A stretch of 64,000 nt of DNA from NCBI RefSeq assembly GCF_000002425.4, contig NC_037254.1:16204763-16268762 (forward strand). Reading direction: 5' to 3'. Origin of the DNA: Physcomitrium patens (Eukaryota; Streptophyta; Bryopsida; Funariales; Funariaceae). The position numbers and the translations under genes are program-made. The number at the start of each line of letters is the position of its first letter. The first letter of the stretch is position 1. This document shows, one piece after another, positions 13,840 to 28,329 of this stretch. The notes beneath the pieces were generated by a model that saw only the letters and a program-made list of their open reading frames with translations, was not told the DNA's origin and did no database searches.

Positions 13840-14830
13840 GATGCCAAAAAAAATATTATGTATTATGAAGAATACTTGAGAATGCATTGGGCACTTGGCA
13901 ATAGAAGGTAAAATAGAATTTACAACAAGAAGGTCCTAACAATTCTAATATAATCTTAAACAAACTCTAATTAAATCTTAATAATCCTAATCCATCTTTA
14001 ATCAAATTTTAAAGAAATTTTAAAGAAATTACAAAAAAAATATAAAGAAATTATAAATTAAACTTTAAAAATATATTTAATAAATAAATCTTAAAGAAAT
14101 ATTTAATAAATAAATCTTAAAGAAATATCAAAGAGTTTTTTTTAAATATTAAAAATAAAAACTTTAAATGAATCCTAAAAAAACCCTAATAAAATCCTAA
14201 ACCAATCCTAATGAAATTCTAATGAAATCCTAAATAAATCCTAAAACCTAATCAAATCCTAATAAAATCATAACTAGATCCTAATCAAATCTTCATTAAA
14301 TTTTAAAGAGACCCTAATCAAATCTTAAACCAATTCTAATCAAATCCTAATATAATTCTAAATCAACTTTAAATAAATCCTAAATCCTAATCAAATCTTA
14401 ACCAATTTTAATCTAATCTTAATCAAATCTTCATTAAATCCTAAAGAGATTCTAAATTCAAATCAAATCCTAGTTAAATCCTAAAGAGATCCTGAATCTT
14501 AATTAAATCCTAATTAAATCCTTAATAGATCCTAAACAAACTTTAAACAAATCCAAAAAAACTCAAAGTAAATTCTAGCCAATTTCTATGATTGCTTTAA
14601 AACCTCAATAAATACTAATCAAACCATTGATCTCAACTCAAATTTCATCAATGTTTCTATCCATAAGCAATTAATAACCATGCAAAATTTGAAAAAAAAT
14701 CAAACTTACTAATAATAAAAATAAAAAATTTCTAAAGCTCTTGGATGTTGACTGCCATCGTTCTCCAACCTAGATGTTGTTCTTTCAATATCAATTTCTC
14801 CTTGTTGAAGTGTTTAATTGCTTCAAAAAT
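13840..14830 (+). repeat. Left inverted arm with AATCCTAA-like tandem array
   Basis: From about 13930 to 14560 the sequence is a degenerate array of 10-20 bp units around AATCCTAA / AAATCCTAAT. It is flanked outside by a GAATGCATTGGGCAC segment and inside by an AAAGCTCTTGGATG segment, both with inverted counterparts near 18.3 and 18.95 kb. Confidence 0.65.
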
Positions 14831-16149
14831 AGGTTTTTATATATATTTCTAAGTCAAAGTTTCTTTCACTATTTTTTGCTTCAATTAAACTAGCAGATTT
14901 TTCAGAATCATAAAAACCCTCACTGATCCTAAATTTCAAAAATCGAAGATCCTAATCCAATAAAACTCTCATATCCTTCAATCTAACCATTTGATTGATA
15001 TAAAACTTCTCAAACACATTGCAAATGAGCTCAATAAAAAAAAATTACAGAATTCCACTTATAAATGTACTATGACACTCACACAATAATTAAAATTTTA
15101 AACCTCTTTTTATTTCTCAAAATCTGAAACCATTGAGTATATCTCTTACTTTGAAAAGCCCTCAAAAATCCAATATAACTCCAAATCATATGAAATCAAC
15201 TCACAAAAAAAATCTTTCACTTTTTTGCTTCCAAATTCCATTCTTTGATCGACCAAAGAGCCCTAAAATCATTATAGATGCATGGTTTTGTGCCTAAAGG
15301 TTTAATTTCGACTTAGATTCACAATTGGTCTTCTCCAGATATTAATTCTTGATATTTTGAGATTTGTTGTGCTAAAACATATTCTTAATTCTATCTTAAA
15401 GATATCTATATGATTTATTTTCTTAATCTATTTTTTTTCCTTATTTATGGCCTTACAAAATAAATAGAAGCCTATTTTTTAACAAAGTAGTATTAACATT
15501 TATTAATTTTTACTACCTCGTTGTCTATTATTTATATTTCTAAGATAAATTGCTAAAATATTTTCATTTAAGCTCCTCTATAATATAATCTTTCTTTTCT
15601 TCTTTCACCTAATGGCTATGTTACAACATGACAATGTCATATTTTTTCAACTTCTAATGAAGTTATTATTATTGTACCTAATAATTGAACAAAAGAAAAA
15701 AGAATAAGAGATATATTTGTCTATTAAAGAAAAAGTGCATTGCAATAAATTTATGAGGGACATCTTATATACTTATTCTTCAACCATATTATTCCTTTTT
15801 CACACAAAGAAAGTAGATAATATGACCAAATGAGACATAGAGACATGAATGCTAATAAAGATAGGTGTAAAATATATATATATTTTCTTATTAATTAAAT
15901 AGATTTTTTATTCTTATTTATTGTTTCTACAACATAAAATATAATAAAATAAAAGATCCAGCTAATATTAATAGGATTATTTTTACAAAGTTTTATATTA
16001 AAGAGAAATATTTTTTATTATTTGAAAAAATTATCACTTACATGGTTCATGGTCTATATAAATCTTGAAATATATAAGCTCTATATATAATGGATAGAAA
16101 TTATCAAAACAAATATTTAAAAGAATATTGAAATGTAACATCAATGGAT

Positions 16150-17540
16150 GGTGATGGCTATTTTTAATATCATACAAAATACCATAGAAGAACTTTTAAT
16201 ATTGACAATCATATTATAGGCAATTGAGATGTTGTTTTATACAATTCTACTCTTAATAGAAAATAAAATTATCATATTATTGAAGATCATACTTCAATTT
16301 GTGGTAGAAAATATATTCACAAATACATTTATAAAGGGTATAATTTTACAACTATGAAAATTAGAAATGAGAAAGATGAGATAAAGTAATATATTGATAT
16401 ATAGTATATTAGAACTTCAAAAGTAGCATAGCATTTGTTTGGAATTAAAATACATGAGGAAATTCCAAATGCAATTTAATTGATATTGCATCTTTTTGGA
16501 ATGTATGAAGTAATTTTTAATCCAAATAATGATGCAATTGAAGTCTTATCCTATAGAGAGTGGCAAAAAAGAAAAAACTTTAACAATATTTTTTGAAATG
16601 TACAAATCTATAGAGAATGCTTAACAATACAAGTATTGGGATTTTTTACAACATTTTGTGTGGAAGAAGACCTCAAAGAAATTGATAATAAGACAATGCA
16701 GATTTGCAATAAGAAGGTTATATTTTTTTGATTCTATTGCAAAAAAAATATTTTATCTTTAGCTTCTTTCAATAATAATATGTAGGCAATGTTTATTCAA
16801 AGATTTACAAACTATAAATAAAGTATTGTCACCAAAATTTTAAAATCCATGCTTAAAAATAGGTTTGTTAAAAGATGACAAAGAATAGAATCAATGCTTA
16901 GAAGAAGCCTTTACAATAAAAATAGAGAAGCAACTTAGAATATTGTTTGCTATTATTCTTCTTCAATGTTTATTTGTTCATTTAATAGAACTATGAGATA
17001 ATTTTAAAGAAAGCTTTTTTGATGATGTAGATTATCAATTGGCTTAAGATCATAGAATTTAGAGGCCAATTGTAAGAAAGTTATTAAATTATAGATTATT
17101 TCTTCTTAATAAAAATCTTTAAGAATTAAGAAAAATATTTTTTATTTTTTATTAATACTATAGTAGAAAAGGAACAAGAATGAAATTATTGCAATTTAAT
17201 ATTTTTATGTTGCTTCCTTTCAAATTGCAATATATTTTTTAAGTAGTAGACAGACTACACACACTCTATGTTAAAAACATTATTCTATATCAATAAAAAT
17301 TTATTTTGTAATATTGCAAAGAATACATCATATATACATGTATTAAAAAAGATAATTCTTATAATTTAGGATGAAGTACCAATACAACATTGTTATTGTA
17401 TTGAAGCAATTAATAGAACTCTCTAAGACATAAATAGAACTAATAAGTTATTTGATAAGATTACTATAATCTTTGGTGGTGTCATTGCTAAGAACTTAAA
17501 AAATGCAAATAAATAAGTAAGATGAATGTCAAAGAGAGAT

Positions 17541-17579
<39 letters not shown>

Positions 17580-17720
17580 TACAAAGATGACCAATTATAA
17601 ACTTGAATTGAAATTATACCTCAGGACACAAAACCACATCTTTATAGCAAATTTAGAATTTTTGTTGATTGAAGAGCAAGAAAAGATAGTAGACTTGCTA
17701 AAGTTTGGTTAAGCATTGAT
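16150..17720 (+). pseudogene. Decayed Helitron Rep/helicase reading frame
   Basis: Conceptual translation, through many stops and frameshifts, gives motifs in the order expected for a Helitron protein: a DGY-led segment near 16150, CGRKYIHKYIYKGYN near 16300, KIHEEIPNAI near 16450, and then a helicase part, WDEVPIQHCYCIEAINRTL near 17370 (Walker-B-like DE) followed by IIFGGVIAK near 17470. These match the Helitron replicase and PIF1-type helicase domains. Most stops are TAA or TAG where CAA or CAG is expected. Not functional. Helitrons normally transpose by rolling circle and lack long inverted arms. Confidence 0.7.
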
Positions 17721-17807
17721 TTTGAGTGATTTAGATTAATATTGAATATTCAAAAGCTTTAAAAAATAAGAGGTGTTTTAAATGGTTTGAGTTTTTGAGA
17801 ACCAAAA

Positions 17808-17851
<44 letters not shown>

Positions 17852-18239
17852 TTGAAAATCTTGAATCTTAATTAAGTCATATTCACAAATCTATAAAATT
17901 CTAAACTTTAAATCTTAAACTTGTAAATATACTTGAAAGCTTTACAAAGTAAGAGGTATTTTAAATGGTTTGATTTTTTAAAAATTAAAAAAATATATTT
18001 AATAATTTTATAAACTTATAAATTTACTTAAATTTAATTATTTTATAAAATTAAATTCAATCTAATAGTAGGTTCTAAGGTTGTTGAAATCCAATTAACT
18101 TAAAATCTTGAAATTTGGATTTTAAGGATCCAAAATGGTTTCTTTGATATGAAGTTATCTTCCAATTGGATTAAAAAATCAATTGTTAGAAAATACTTAA
18201 TAAATTTTCAACAAATTTATTAAAATTTTTTGCAAATAA

Positions 18240-19000
18240 ATTGCTCTATAAGGAGTTATAATTAGGGAAAGCTCAACATCAAGGTTGAAGAAGAAGGTGG
18301 TTGTTGTCTAAGAAATTAAAGAGCTTTTTCCCAATCAATAAGTTGGAATAGTCTTTATATTATTGTATTTATTTTTTATTAATAGATTGTAATATGTACA
18401 AAATTTAAAATAAGATTGACAATTTAATCAATAGTTATTGAAGTTTTAAGATTACCCTAGGACTGATTAGAATTGATTTGAATTGTATAAGGATTTTATT
18501 AGGATTTTCTAAAGATTTTATTAGAATTTATTTAAGATTTATTATAATTTATTTACAATTATTTTAGAATTATTAGGATTTATTTAGGATTTTAACAAGG
18601 TTTTCTTAAAATTTTATTAGGACAATTTTAGGATATATTTAAGAATTCATTAGAATTTCTTCAAAACTTCTTTAAAATTTGGTTTTTTTAAATTATTTTT
18701 AGAATTTAAAAAACTTCTTTAGAATTTATTTTTAAGAATTCTTTCTATATTAATTTAGATTTTTTTTTGAATTCTTTGATATTTTTTATAAATTTCCTAA
18801 TGATATTTTAAAATTTCTTTAAGATTTGATTAAAATTTTATTATAATTGCTAATGTTCAATTAAGGTTTGTTTAGAATTTTAATAGGATTGTTAGGTTCT
18901 TTTTTTGTTGCAAATATAATTTATCTTTGACAACTAGATGCCTAGTGCATTCTTAGATTAATTTTTTTATAATACAAAAATATGGCCTATTTAATGGACA
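18240..19000 (-). repeat. Right inverted arm
   Basis: Reverse-complement counterpart of the left arm: TTAGGATTT-type units from about 18450 to 18900, flanked by an AAGAGCTTTTTCCC segment inside and a CTAGTGCATTC segment outside. Confidence 0.65.
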
Positions 19001-20729
19001 AATTTTTAATCTACCAATCATCTACAAATATGTATTAGGTCAAAGGCTTAGGCTACAAGTACATCCTGAGTTGCTACATGCATGCCTCATATTGTTATGT
19101 ACACATCAAAAAAAACTGAAGACTTTTAATTGGGTTAGTGTTGTTGAGTGAACCTTGCTACTTGACACAACTACAAGAGATTTAGAAGAAGTGATAGCCC
19201 TATCTCTAGTAGTCCCACTAACTAATCAATGAGCAAGGCCAAGGGGCAACATTCTTGGAAGGGCTTATAAGGGTAGAGTCTCTAAAAGAAAATTTAGATT
19301 CTATACTTTGTCCCAACTATTCTTTTGCTAATTTTCAGAGATCACTACTTGCTTTTCTTTTACACTCATTATTACAACTTTTGCCTTTGGTGCAATCTCA
19401 TGTGCTTACACCATTAATGTTCCTCATATACCTCCTCTTTTAAGTTCTCAAGGCCTTTCTAAAATCTCAACTTTGGAACCAAGAGCAAAAAATTTCCATA
19501 GACTCTTGAAAACTATGATTGTTGTGTTTCACAATTTTGACATAAGTAAATGCATTGATAGGAGGCCAATATGTAATTTTTTAGAATATTTAGAATTGTT
19601 CTCATAGTAGAGCTTTTGAGAATTTAATGTTGATTTATTTCTGTATGTGCACATAGTATCTTGATCTAATTATAATTCTAGTTAAAGGAATATAATATAT
19701 TAGTTAAATTTCTTCAAATTCTAAATTACATTATTTGATTATGATTTTATATTATATCATTGTTAAAAAGAAAGATGTGCAAGAAAGTACTGAACATCAA
19801 CTTATAAAGAACATTGTATGATTTGTTGATATTTGTCTTGTATGCTTGAAGATTTGCTGGTGCAATTACAAAATGAATTATATTACTATGTTAAAAATTA
19901 TTTTTTGTCTTTCTATCTTCTCACAAGAAGATTGAGAAGTGCTTCATGTATCTCTTCATTGAAGGAAGGGTGGGCCATTTGTGTTGTTGTTGTTAGTTGT
20001 ATCGTTGCACTATCCAACTTTGTGCTTCTAATCTCCTTAAAGGTGATTGCTTTATTGAGGATTATAAAGATGGTCACTTTTGGCAATGTACATGTCCTTA
20101 TTATTATTGTCCACTTTTCTTTATTGTATTAAAAGAAAATAATTAATTACTTAAATATTAATTATTACTTAAATAATCTATATAAGTCCTCTTATTTAAA
20201 TAATTATTAGTATTACTTATGTCCTTAACAAGTAGAGATTTTTGACAAATTCTTCTTATTGTTATTGAAGGCTCAAGAGAGGAGACTATTGATGCTTCTT
20301 TGCAACTACCAACGTATTCAAGTTGACAAAAGATATGTGTTTGGAAGGTGAATTTGATGAAAATAAATTATTTACTAAAAAACTCTTAATGATATGCATT
20401 ATACATATATATTACTTTCAAGAGTTTTTTTTCATAATTCAATATTTATATTTGATATATTTAAGAATGGCTCCCATTTTCAGATTAGTAATGAATTAAC
20501 AATTCTTGATCCATTTAAAAATACAATGATCCTTCTAAAACATATGAAACTAGATCTAATATCAAATGGTTTGATTAAAGCTATCTATTTAGGATCGGAT
20601 GAGAATGAGATACTAACAAGTCAATTTTATATACACAAAATTATAATGTCGATAATCTAAATACGTATGCCATGGAGAGATTTCTTAAAACTTCACATGT
20701 TTATCTGTCACTGACATACACATGTAAGC
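19001..20729. other. AT-rich intergenic DNA
   Basis: No gene recognised. Open frames of 60-100 codons occur but have no family resemblance and are the kind expected by chance or from decayed repeats. Confidence 0.55.
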
Positions 20730-21275
20730 TAGTAATTACATGTATAAATAGGTAGAAGTAAAATAGATAAAAGTAAGTTAATTCTATAATATTTGCTATG
20801 GAAGCTTCTTAGAAGCTTTATAGACGCTGCTTTGACTTTATAGGTGTCTTTAATTGACTTTTGGGATTAGAAACGTGATCAACAACTTGGCCATGTGCCA
20901 CACATGTTGTTAGCTTGAAGACCAAGCTAACTATGTGGCCTACACATAGAAAAACTTACCTTATAAGTCAAGGCATGTATCCTACAAAGTCAATACATAT
21001 TGGAGGTCCTATAGAATATTGCCACGTAGCTCCTAGTTAGATAGTATATATAGAGACAAGAGTGAAGCCTTCTTCACTCTTGTCAACTCCTTTCTTGCTT
21101 CTAGTCTAGTTTCAAAGGCCTCTAATTTTCTTCTCTTTTGGCAATAGCCATTCTAGTTTCTTTTTTAATATACATATTAAGTTATTTCTATTTTGTCATC
21201 TTCCTTTGAGAAAAGTCTTTTTTTGTTTATTTCTCTTTATCAAGTTCTTGTCCTTGATATTATCTTAGCGTAGTA
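20730..21275 (+). repeat. Degenerate LTR-like dispersed repeat, copy A
   Basis: Contains a promoter-like stretch, GTCCTATAGAATATTGCCACGT, then TATATAGAGACAAGAGTGAAGC and TTCTTCACTCTTGTC, resembling the end of an LTR with a transcription start. A second, more AT-decayed copy of the same stretch lies at about 49140-49420. No matching partner was found within 10 kb, so it may be a solo LTR. Confidence 0.5.
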
Positions 21276-21400
21276 TATAGAAGATAATGCTAACAATGGC
21301 AATTATTAATAATGATAGAAGATAATGCTAACAATGGCAATTGTTTTTGTTTATTTGTCTTATAGCAAATATAGAAGATAATTCTAACAATGGCAATTAT
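21276..21400. repeat. Three tandem copies of a ~30-50 bp unit
   Basis: The unit ATAGAAGATAATGCTAACAA followed by TGGCAATT occurs three times (about 21277, 21315 and 21369), the third with a T in place of G. It directly follows the LTR-like repeat. Confidence 0.7.
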
Positions 21401-22629
21401 TATCCAATCAAGTACTTCAATAGCTTAAGTCCTCCTAGATTGCTACTATTTAACTTAGAGATGAAGGTCGGATGTTCAATTATGTTATTGCAAAACATTC
21501 TTTTGGAATAAGGACTTTGTAATGGATCATGCTTGATTACTACACAATAGACTAATTGACATATAAAAGTAAGAGTATTATCTAGAGACTACAAAGAACA
21601 ATTGACTTTTCATCCAAGGGTTATTTTATGACCATTATTTGTATAGATTCTATTTAAGTTACAATGAAGACAATTTTTGGTAAAGGTGGCATGTGCAATA
21701 ATCATTAATAAATCGAAAAGACAATCACAAAAGAACATAGGAATAGATCTTAGAACCCTTGTATTTGTACATGGACAATTGTATGTTGTCTTTTCTCGAT
21801 ATATTGCTTGAATATGATCAAGATCTTATATTTTAAAGCTAATAATATAAAAAACACCACCATAAATATATTCTATCTTGAAAAATTTTTAAGCTGGTGA
21901 TTTAAGTTGTAAATAAAAACTTATTTGCCAATATCTTAAGGAAAAAAAAACATAAATGGTGCTATTGTTATGTGCACAATTTATAGTGTCTTTTTTGCTT
22001 GATTGCCATGTCTTGCTTTTAGACATGACATTGACAAATTGGAGTTTTACAAGTTTTTTATGCTCAATGTCACAAGTTTATGGTGGATAGTTTATTAAAC
22101 AACATATGTTGTGAATATAGATAATGGAGGGACATTTTCTCCATAGTAATATCTAGTGTGAATGTTGGAATAATAATTTTGCCAACTTGTTTATCCTTAA
22201 TTCATTCACTTTGCTCATGGCATACACAAAAACAATCAAAGATTTGACAATCATGAGTAAATAGAGATGTGCACTCAAATTGGCCTCAAAAATGAAGGCT
22301 CTAATATAATTTGGCTAAAATGACACATGAAGATATGCCCATATCAGTTATTCCGGCAGAGAAGAGGTGTTCTACATAATCTATTTAGGAACCACTGACA
22401 ACCGGGTAGTTATCAGAGGTAACAAAAGCGAACGAATCAAAATGCTCTGCTTTCCTTAGGTTCGACAGCTGCACTACACAAGAAAAAACCGAACAACCCA
22501 CAAAATTGTGAGATAGTAGAGAAGACCATGCTATATACCCCGAATGATACCAGTCTACCCATGAGCGCCGGACTGATCACCACAAGTAGCTTACAACCAC
22601 ATCAAACTATCAGGTCTACTGTCAGCATT
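21401..22629. other. AT-rich spacer ending at the GAPA 3' region
   Basis: No gene seen. Composition changes abruptly near 22400; from there to 22629 is likely the GAPA 3' UTR. Confidence 0.5.
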
Positions 22630-24592
<1,963 letters not shown>

Positions 24593-25130
24593 GGCTACAA
24601 ACTACACGCAGCACTGTTGATCCACTCAACCCCCAACGCTTAATTCGCATGTACCTCGACCCCAAAAACCGACCCGTCGACGGAATTCACTTGGACAGTG
24701 GAGCTGCCAGAACCATATGAAAGCAGCGTGCAGATAAGAAAACGTATTTATTGGCTGGCAGATCCGCTGCGACTGCAGCCTTGCGCCGTGTGGCGGTGCC
24801 TTTTGTGGGGGAACCATCATCGTCATCAACATCATCTGCCGTGCACTCACATCGTAATCTGAAGATCTCGGTGGAGAGCGCTGGAAAGCATTCACCAGGC
24901 TCTGAAGCGGAAAAACAATATTGGGGTGGAAGAAGAAGACCTCTACACTTTTGGCAGAGAGAATGAATAGAATGGAATGGATTGGAATGGAGTGGATTGA
25001 TGAGGAGCCAGTGGATGTGAGTAAGTGAGTGAGTGAGTGGGCTCCCTCCAGTTCCACCACGCCAAGCTTGTGGCACTCTCTCCCTCCACCTCACCATGTC
25101 AGCGCCATGTCAGCGCCATGTCAGCACACC
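24593..25130 (-). promoter_or_regulatory. GAPA 5' leader and promoter
   Basis: About 540 bp of normal composition between the GAPA start codon and the AT-rich spacer. Its distal end carries a perfect triple repeat (25094-25125). Open frames in this stretch have no domain features. Confidence 0.5.
25094..25125. repeat. Triple 11-bp repeat CCATGTCAGCG
   Basis: CCATGTCAGCG is repeated head to tail two full times plus a third copy complete to its last base. In the GAPA sense strand each unit reads CGCTGACATGG. It lies about 500 bp upstream of the GAPA ATG. Confidence 0.85.
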
Positions 25131-25847
25131 GGCATCTGAGGTGCCTTTGAAGTTCACAGACGGTTTTTGAAAACAGTTCTCATCTTAATCACCGAACAAT
25201 AGAGGGTTTCAAACAAGGCCTTTTTGGGTGATATTTCACTCATGATGCAAGTTTGAAGTATCCCACGATATTTTGAAATATCACTTGATATTACACCAAA
25301 TCACCCACTTCACAAAGTGGGTGATTTTGAAATCGAAATATCAAAAGAAGGGTGGGTCAAATATCAAAAATTGTGTCCCTTGCCTCAACTCTCTTCCCTC
25401 TTTGATTCCACACTAGGTGGTAATTAAGTTTGAATCAAAGGATAATATCTGGGAGTATTAAAATTTGAATGGTGATAATTTGGATTTGATACTTCAAGTT
25501 ATCCTTGAAATATCAAGTGTTGAATCCCAATTATTTGGTTTTGTGAAAGTACCATTTTTGAAACCCCCTAGTGTACTTACAATGACTTTGGCAATCAATG
25601 TATTGGTTTTACTAATTGATGTAATAGTGATATTAATAAAAAGTGTTGAAGTGTTCTATTATCAAGGTTGTGGATTTTATATGTTAATCCATTTTCAACA
25701 TTTAGTCTTTGAATATAGTTCTTAAAGTGGCCTATCAATAACTTTTGGAACTTTTGGAACTTTTGGACAATGTTTTTGTATTTCATTCCAAATAATAAAA
25801 GCAATATTATATAAAAAATTGCATGTAAATGATTTTAAATAAAATAA

Positions 25848-25889
<42 letters not shown>

Positions 25890-28329
25890 TTTCACATTTG
25901 ATAAAAGTTTAAATATGTTGTATGTCCTCTACTAAGTAGTTGTAGAATAATTGAAATTGAATTATCATATTAAACAATCTTTCTAAATCTACAACTCAAT
26001 TTTTTGCTAGGATTGATTAATTAGAAGAACTTTAATTCAATTGGAATAGTTTTAACACTTTTGCAACACAATATGACTTTATTTAAAATCAACAAATCTT
26101 CATGCTTAATTTTTCCAATATTTATTGTTGTTTAGACAATTGGTGTGCACTAATCTTATTATTTCTTTATCACATTTTGAAATCTATATAAATTCCAATA
26201 GAACATCTAATTGGAATATAAAAATATTTAGAATGGTGTTTGGATAGAATTACATATAAATTCAAATTGATTTTAAAATAAAGGCTTCTAATTGGAAAAA
26301 CCTTATAAATAATTTAGATATCTTACCAAAAAAATATGTAAAAGATTTACTAACCAAAAATTTATGCACAAGATTTTTAATTTGAATATAGAAGTGCTAA
26401 GATTTAAGCAACATTGATAGCCTAACTTAGATATAATACTATGTACAAACTTTAAAAGAAATAAATAATTAAATAGAAAATAGACATAATATGCACTTGC
26501 AACTTTAATATTTGAATCCAACATTCTACAACCTTTGATCCCTAACTTAAAATAAACTCACAATTCTTCAATCATGTCAATGGGTTACAAATAAAAGTTG
26601 ATTTTTGTTTTCAAATGTTGAAATAAAATTAAGATATCATGAAAATTTGATGGCTCTTGATAATTATCAGTGTCAAAAAATTCGATATTTATACATGAAG
26701 TACTTATTGTTACAAACATTTTTTTTCCCCCCTATTGTAGGGAAGTTTAAAGGCATGTACAAGTAACAAACAAAAAAACCCATACTTTATTATTATTTTT
26801 TTATTATTATTCTCTCTCTATGCATTGATTTGTTAAAAATAACAGAAGTGGATTAAGTGCAAAACATTCTCAACATTTAACCGTTTTTTTTTTTTTTTTT
26901 TTTGTTAATTAATAGAAATATCAAAATATAAAAAAATCATACAAAAAGTAAGGTATTGTATGTTAAGATCCAATTGGGTTACAGAAGATTGTAGAATGAT
27001 CTTTAAATGAAGTAAACAACAACAAAACTTTTTAATTTTTTAATTTATAAAATATTAAATTTATAATAGATAAACTATAAATAGTATTAATATTTCTAGA
27101 TGTGTTCTTCATTTATTTATTTTTATTTTATTTTATCTTCAAATGACCTTTCTGAGCAAATTCTATATGAAGTGCTTGCAATTTCATGATCAATTTTGGT
27201 AAAGCTTTACTTCACATAAATATATTGTTTTGATCAATAAGAGGGCTTGATTATCCTTGTCTTCAATCATTAATTCTTCATTATTTTTTAAGATTAATTA
27301 ATTTAGCAGGTTAAACTATCTTTTAGAAGTGGAGATATGTATAAATATTTATAAAATATTATTTAATGGTATTCTATTTCTTCTCCTCTCTCAATCAAGT
27401 TCTCAAATCCTTGTAAATTAATAAACCTTAGAGACTATTTTTGTTCTTTGGAAGCTTATCCATTCAAGCTTGAATGTCATTTCAAAAGAGCACATCATCG
27501 CATTATATCTCCTCACGTTGTTCACAATTAAGCACGCTAGTGATGAATTTCCTTTCTCTGATCAAATAAATGGTTGTTCAAACTGGAGATAAATGTGACA
27601 ATATCATGGCTAATAAAGTTTGAACAATAAAGTTTGAACAATGGTATTTCGGATTTGATATTTCGAGTGATCCTAAAAATATCAAATGTTGAAACCCCCT
27701 AATGTAGCACTTCAACAAGTTCAATGTGTACTTGATGTAGCATGCAGCTCTAACTATATGTTTCATATCTTCTCTCATTTAATACAGGATGAGGGATATT
27801 GTTGCTGTTTTAACATTGATATTCTAATTGACTGTTTCTGATCTCCCACTTCAAGACTCAAATCTTATTAATGATACACTTCCTAATTCAAGAAGTTCCA
27901 AGAAGTTGAGGTTTGGCTACAGTATTATTTTTCTAGTGATAAAAGTGTCAGCAGTAGAAACTTCATCATTCTCAAATGTGATAAAATGTACAATCTAGGG
28001 CGAACCTCAGCAAAAACAACCTCTTGCTCGTGACTCACCAACACAATAATCTTTCGATAAAAACTTCCGCTGATACTAATGTTTGTGGTACCTTCGGGTA
28101 TGAATCGAATCAAACCGAAAAATCACAGTTGAAGAAACAAACTAATTAACTTCAGAAACACTTGTACCCACAACTGTCCATTGTCTTGTTACATAGTGCG
28201 ATTGAGAATACACGATGAACAGCCATAATGGAACTCAACTGAAACCTGGAGTTGTACACACGGGCTTGATGCAGCACTAACACTTATAACTTGCAGTGAG
28301 ACACATTTACAGGAAAATAAGTGGTGAGC
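25131..28329. other. AT-rich spacer with short dispersed repeats
   Basis: No gene recognised. It contains a perfect 12-bp hairpin at 25298-25327 (AAATCACCCACT, 6-nt loop). Two related copies of a GATATTTC-rich repeat end in a GAAACCCCCTA-type sequence at about 25480-25575 and 27640-27705. There is an (AT)n run at about 25853-25886 and a T run at about 26884-26903. Confidence 0.55.

Larger units (their letters stand above)
13840..19000. mobile_element. Composite element with long inverted arms and internal decayed Helitron
   Basis: The left arm (about 13840-14830) and right arm (about 18240-19000) are inverted copies of each other. Landmarks read in both, with the right arm reverse-complemented: GAATGCAYT-GGCA, then a TTACAACAAR-GGTCCTAACAAT-like segment, then a long array of AATCCTAA-type units, then AAAGCTCTT followed by a CAACCTWGATGTTG-like segment. 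The arms diverge strongly. Between them lies about 3.4 kb of AT-rich DNA with a decayed Helitron coding frame. Whether the Helitron belongs to the element or inserted into it cannot be decided by eye. Confidence 0.6.

Noticed and set aside
13930..14560. Interstitial telomere array
   Set aside because: Units are too degenerate and irregular to call a telomere repeat; reported only as telomere-like.
19255..20660. Several 60-100 codon open frames in the AT-rich spacer
   Set aside because: Leu/Ile/Phe-rich translations expected from AT-rich DNA; no family resemblance or splice structure.
24626..25060. 144-codon minus-strand open frame upstream of GAPA
   Set aside because: No domain, Ser/His-rich translation, no splice link to GAPA; best read as 5' leader/promoter.
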